From assembly GCA_025997195.1 (NCBI GenBank), contig BNUG01000070.1:1-9079 (forward strand): a DNA stretch of 9,079 nt, written 5' to 3'. Made by a program: the position numbers and the translations under genes. Source of the stretch: Clostridia bacterium. Its GTDB lineage: Bacteria; Bacillota; Clostridia; Peptostreptococcales; Anaerovoracaceae. The notes under the pieces are model-generated. The model made no database searches and had not been told where the DNA came from. It worked only from the letters and a program-made list of their open reading frames with translations. Positions 8,188-9,079 of the stretch are shown here, piece after piece (within the stretch, counting starts at the first letter, position 1; each line of letters starts with the position of its first letter).

Positions 8188-9079
8188 TTATGACACACGT
8201 CCGTTTTCTGCCGTAAACACGGCGTCCGCGATTCGGATCGTTGACGGTCTATGGGACACGAGCACAACGGTTTTATTTTCTCTGCTCTCATAAAGGGCGC
8301 GCAAAATGACAGCTTCATTCAGGCTGTCCAGATTGCTCGTCGGTTCGTCGAGCAGTATCAACGGAGAATCATGGAGAAAAGCCCGCGCAAGGCCGATGCG
8401 CTGTTTCTCCCCGCCGGAAAGCCTGTCGCCGAGTTCACAGGCGGGCGTATCATAGCCGTTCGGCAGCGCCGCGATGAAGTCGTGAATCGACGCCTTCCGG
8501 CAAGCCGTCTCCATTTCCCCCGCACGCGCGCCGGAATTTGCAAGAAGGATGTTGTCGCGGAGTGTCCCGTTAAAAATATGGGTATCCTGCGTCATATAAC
8601 TTTGCAGGTCGCGCAGATTTTCCGTATTGACATCCTTTATATCCAGACCCGAGATGTGTACGCTTCCCCTGTCCGTATCCCAAAACCGCATGAGAAGTTT
8701 CAGCAGGGTGGACTTGCCGGAGCCGCTTTTCCCGGTGACGCCGATGATGCGGTTTGCAGGCACGTCAATGTCAAAGCCGTCAAGAATGTCCGCGCCGCCG
8801 TAGGAAAAAGAAACGCGTTCACAAGCCATCCCCTCAAAACCCACGCGGCATCCGTCTGTCACATCACAGGCTGCGGGCGCTTCGTCAAAGAGGTCGAATA
8901 TCCGGTTCGCGGCGGCAAAGGTATGTGTCAGACTTCCGGGCAGATTTGACAGGGCAATGACCGGAGCAAACGAACTCATCAGCGCGATCATGCCGACCGG
9001 AACTGCGGAAAGATCCACCGTACCCATTCGGTGCAAAAGAACGCCGGCAAGGAGCATCGCCGCTTCAAACAAAATAACA
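8188..9079 (-). CDS. ABC exporter, fused membrane-ATPase subunit, CydC-like (N-terminus beyond window)
   Basis: The frame is open through the right edge, so the start is outside; about 297 codons are visible. Counting from the TTG at 9072, residues 1-45 are the end of the membrane domain, and the AAANRIFDLFDEAP linker at 53-66 is typical of CydC-type exporters. The ATPase is complete: Walker A GKSGSGKST (114-122), Q-loop Q162, signature LSGGE (218-222), Walker B LILLDE with catalytic E243, D-loop SNLD (247-249) and H-loop H274. Export subunits of this type work as heterodimers, and CydDC moves cysteine or glutathione across the membrane in E. coli. The partner would be expected just upstream, outside this window. 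The substrate cannot be read from the sequence, and other heterodimeric exporters remain possible. It is followed at 43 bases by the DUF454 gene. Confidence 0.9.
   Translation of the reverse strand, partial: VILFEAAMLLAGVLLHRMGTVDLSAVPVGMIALMSSFAPVIALSNLPGSLTHTFAAANRIFDLFDEAPAACDVTDGCRVGFEGMACERVSFSYGGADILDGFDIDVPANRIIGVTGKSGSGKSTLLKLLMRFWDTDRGSVHISGLDIKDVNTENLRDLQSYMTQDTHIFNGTLRDNILLANSGARAGEMETACRKASIHDFIAALPNGYDTPACELGDRLSGGEKQRIGLARAFLHDSPLILLDEPTSNLDSLNEAVILRALYESRENKTVVLVSHRPSTIRIADAVFTAENGRVS

Noticed and set aside
8251..8949. A 232-codon open frame on the plus strand
   Set aside because: It is antisense to the ABC exporter ATPase, which has all its motifs in frame on the minus strand.

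Overview
This window looks like moderately GC-rich bacterial chromosome, most likely from a Firmicutes/Clostridia-type anaerobe. That guess rests on protein style (hybrid kinase with the SHEIRTPMNAIIGM box, CydC-like exporter, Crp/Fnr regulator, single-pass anchored surface proteins) and is not proven. All six genes I can support lie on the minus strand, so the window reads biologically from right to left. No tRNA, rRNA, CRISPR array, transposase or attachment site was seen.

Right part (9079 to 7020): the C-terminal part of an ABC exporter with fused membrane and ATPase domains (CydC-like; its start is beyond the right edge), then a small DUF454/YbaN-type membrane protein with a good ribosome binding site, then a Crp/Fnr-family regulator. 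The regulator gene has its own short upstream region with a perfect 14-bp palindrome.

Middle (6995 to 3728): a promoter with a consensus -35 box, overlapped by an inverted repeat, drives a 1043-residue membrane-bound hybrid histidine kinase (membrane sensor, PAS, GAF, HisKA, HATPase, REC, REC). No HPt domain and no DNA-binding output protein is encoded in the window. An inverted repeat straddles the kinase stop codon.

Left part (3785 to 1): a non-coding stretch of roughly 330-390 bases holds a candidate extended -10 promoter, direct repeats in register with the DNA helix, and several small hairpins. It precedes a two-gene, apparently translationally coupled cell-surface unit: a 180-residue single-pass membrane protein with an acidic Pro/Glu stalk and a coiled-coil C-terminus, followed six bases later by a giant exported protein. 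At least 950 residues of the latter are visible and it continues past the left edge. It has an N-terminal anchor, a beta-rich domain, a 17-triplet acidic collagen-like Gly-X-Y tract and FN3-like modules. This pair is the least familiar part of the window. A link between the kinase and the surface pair is suggested only by adjacency, same orientation and the repeat-bearing promoter; it is inference.
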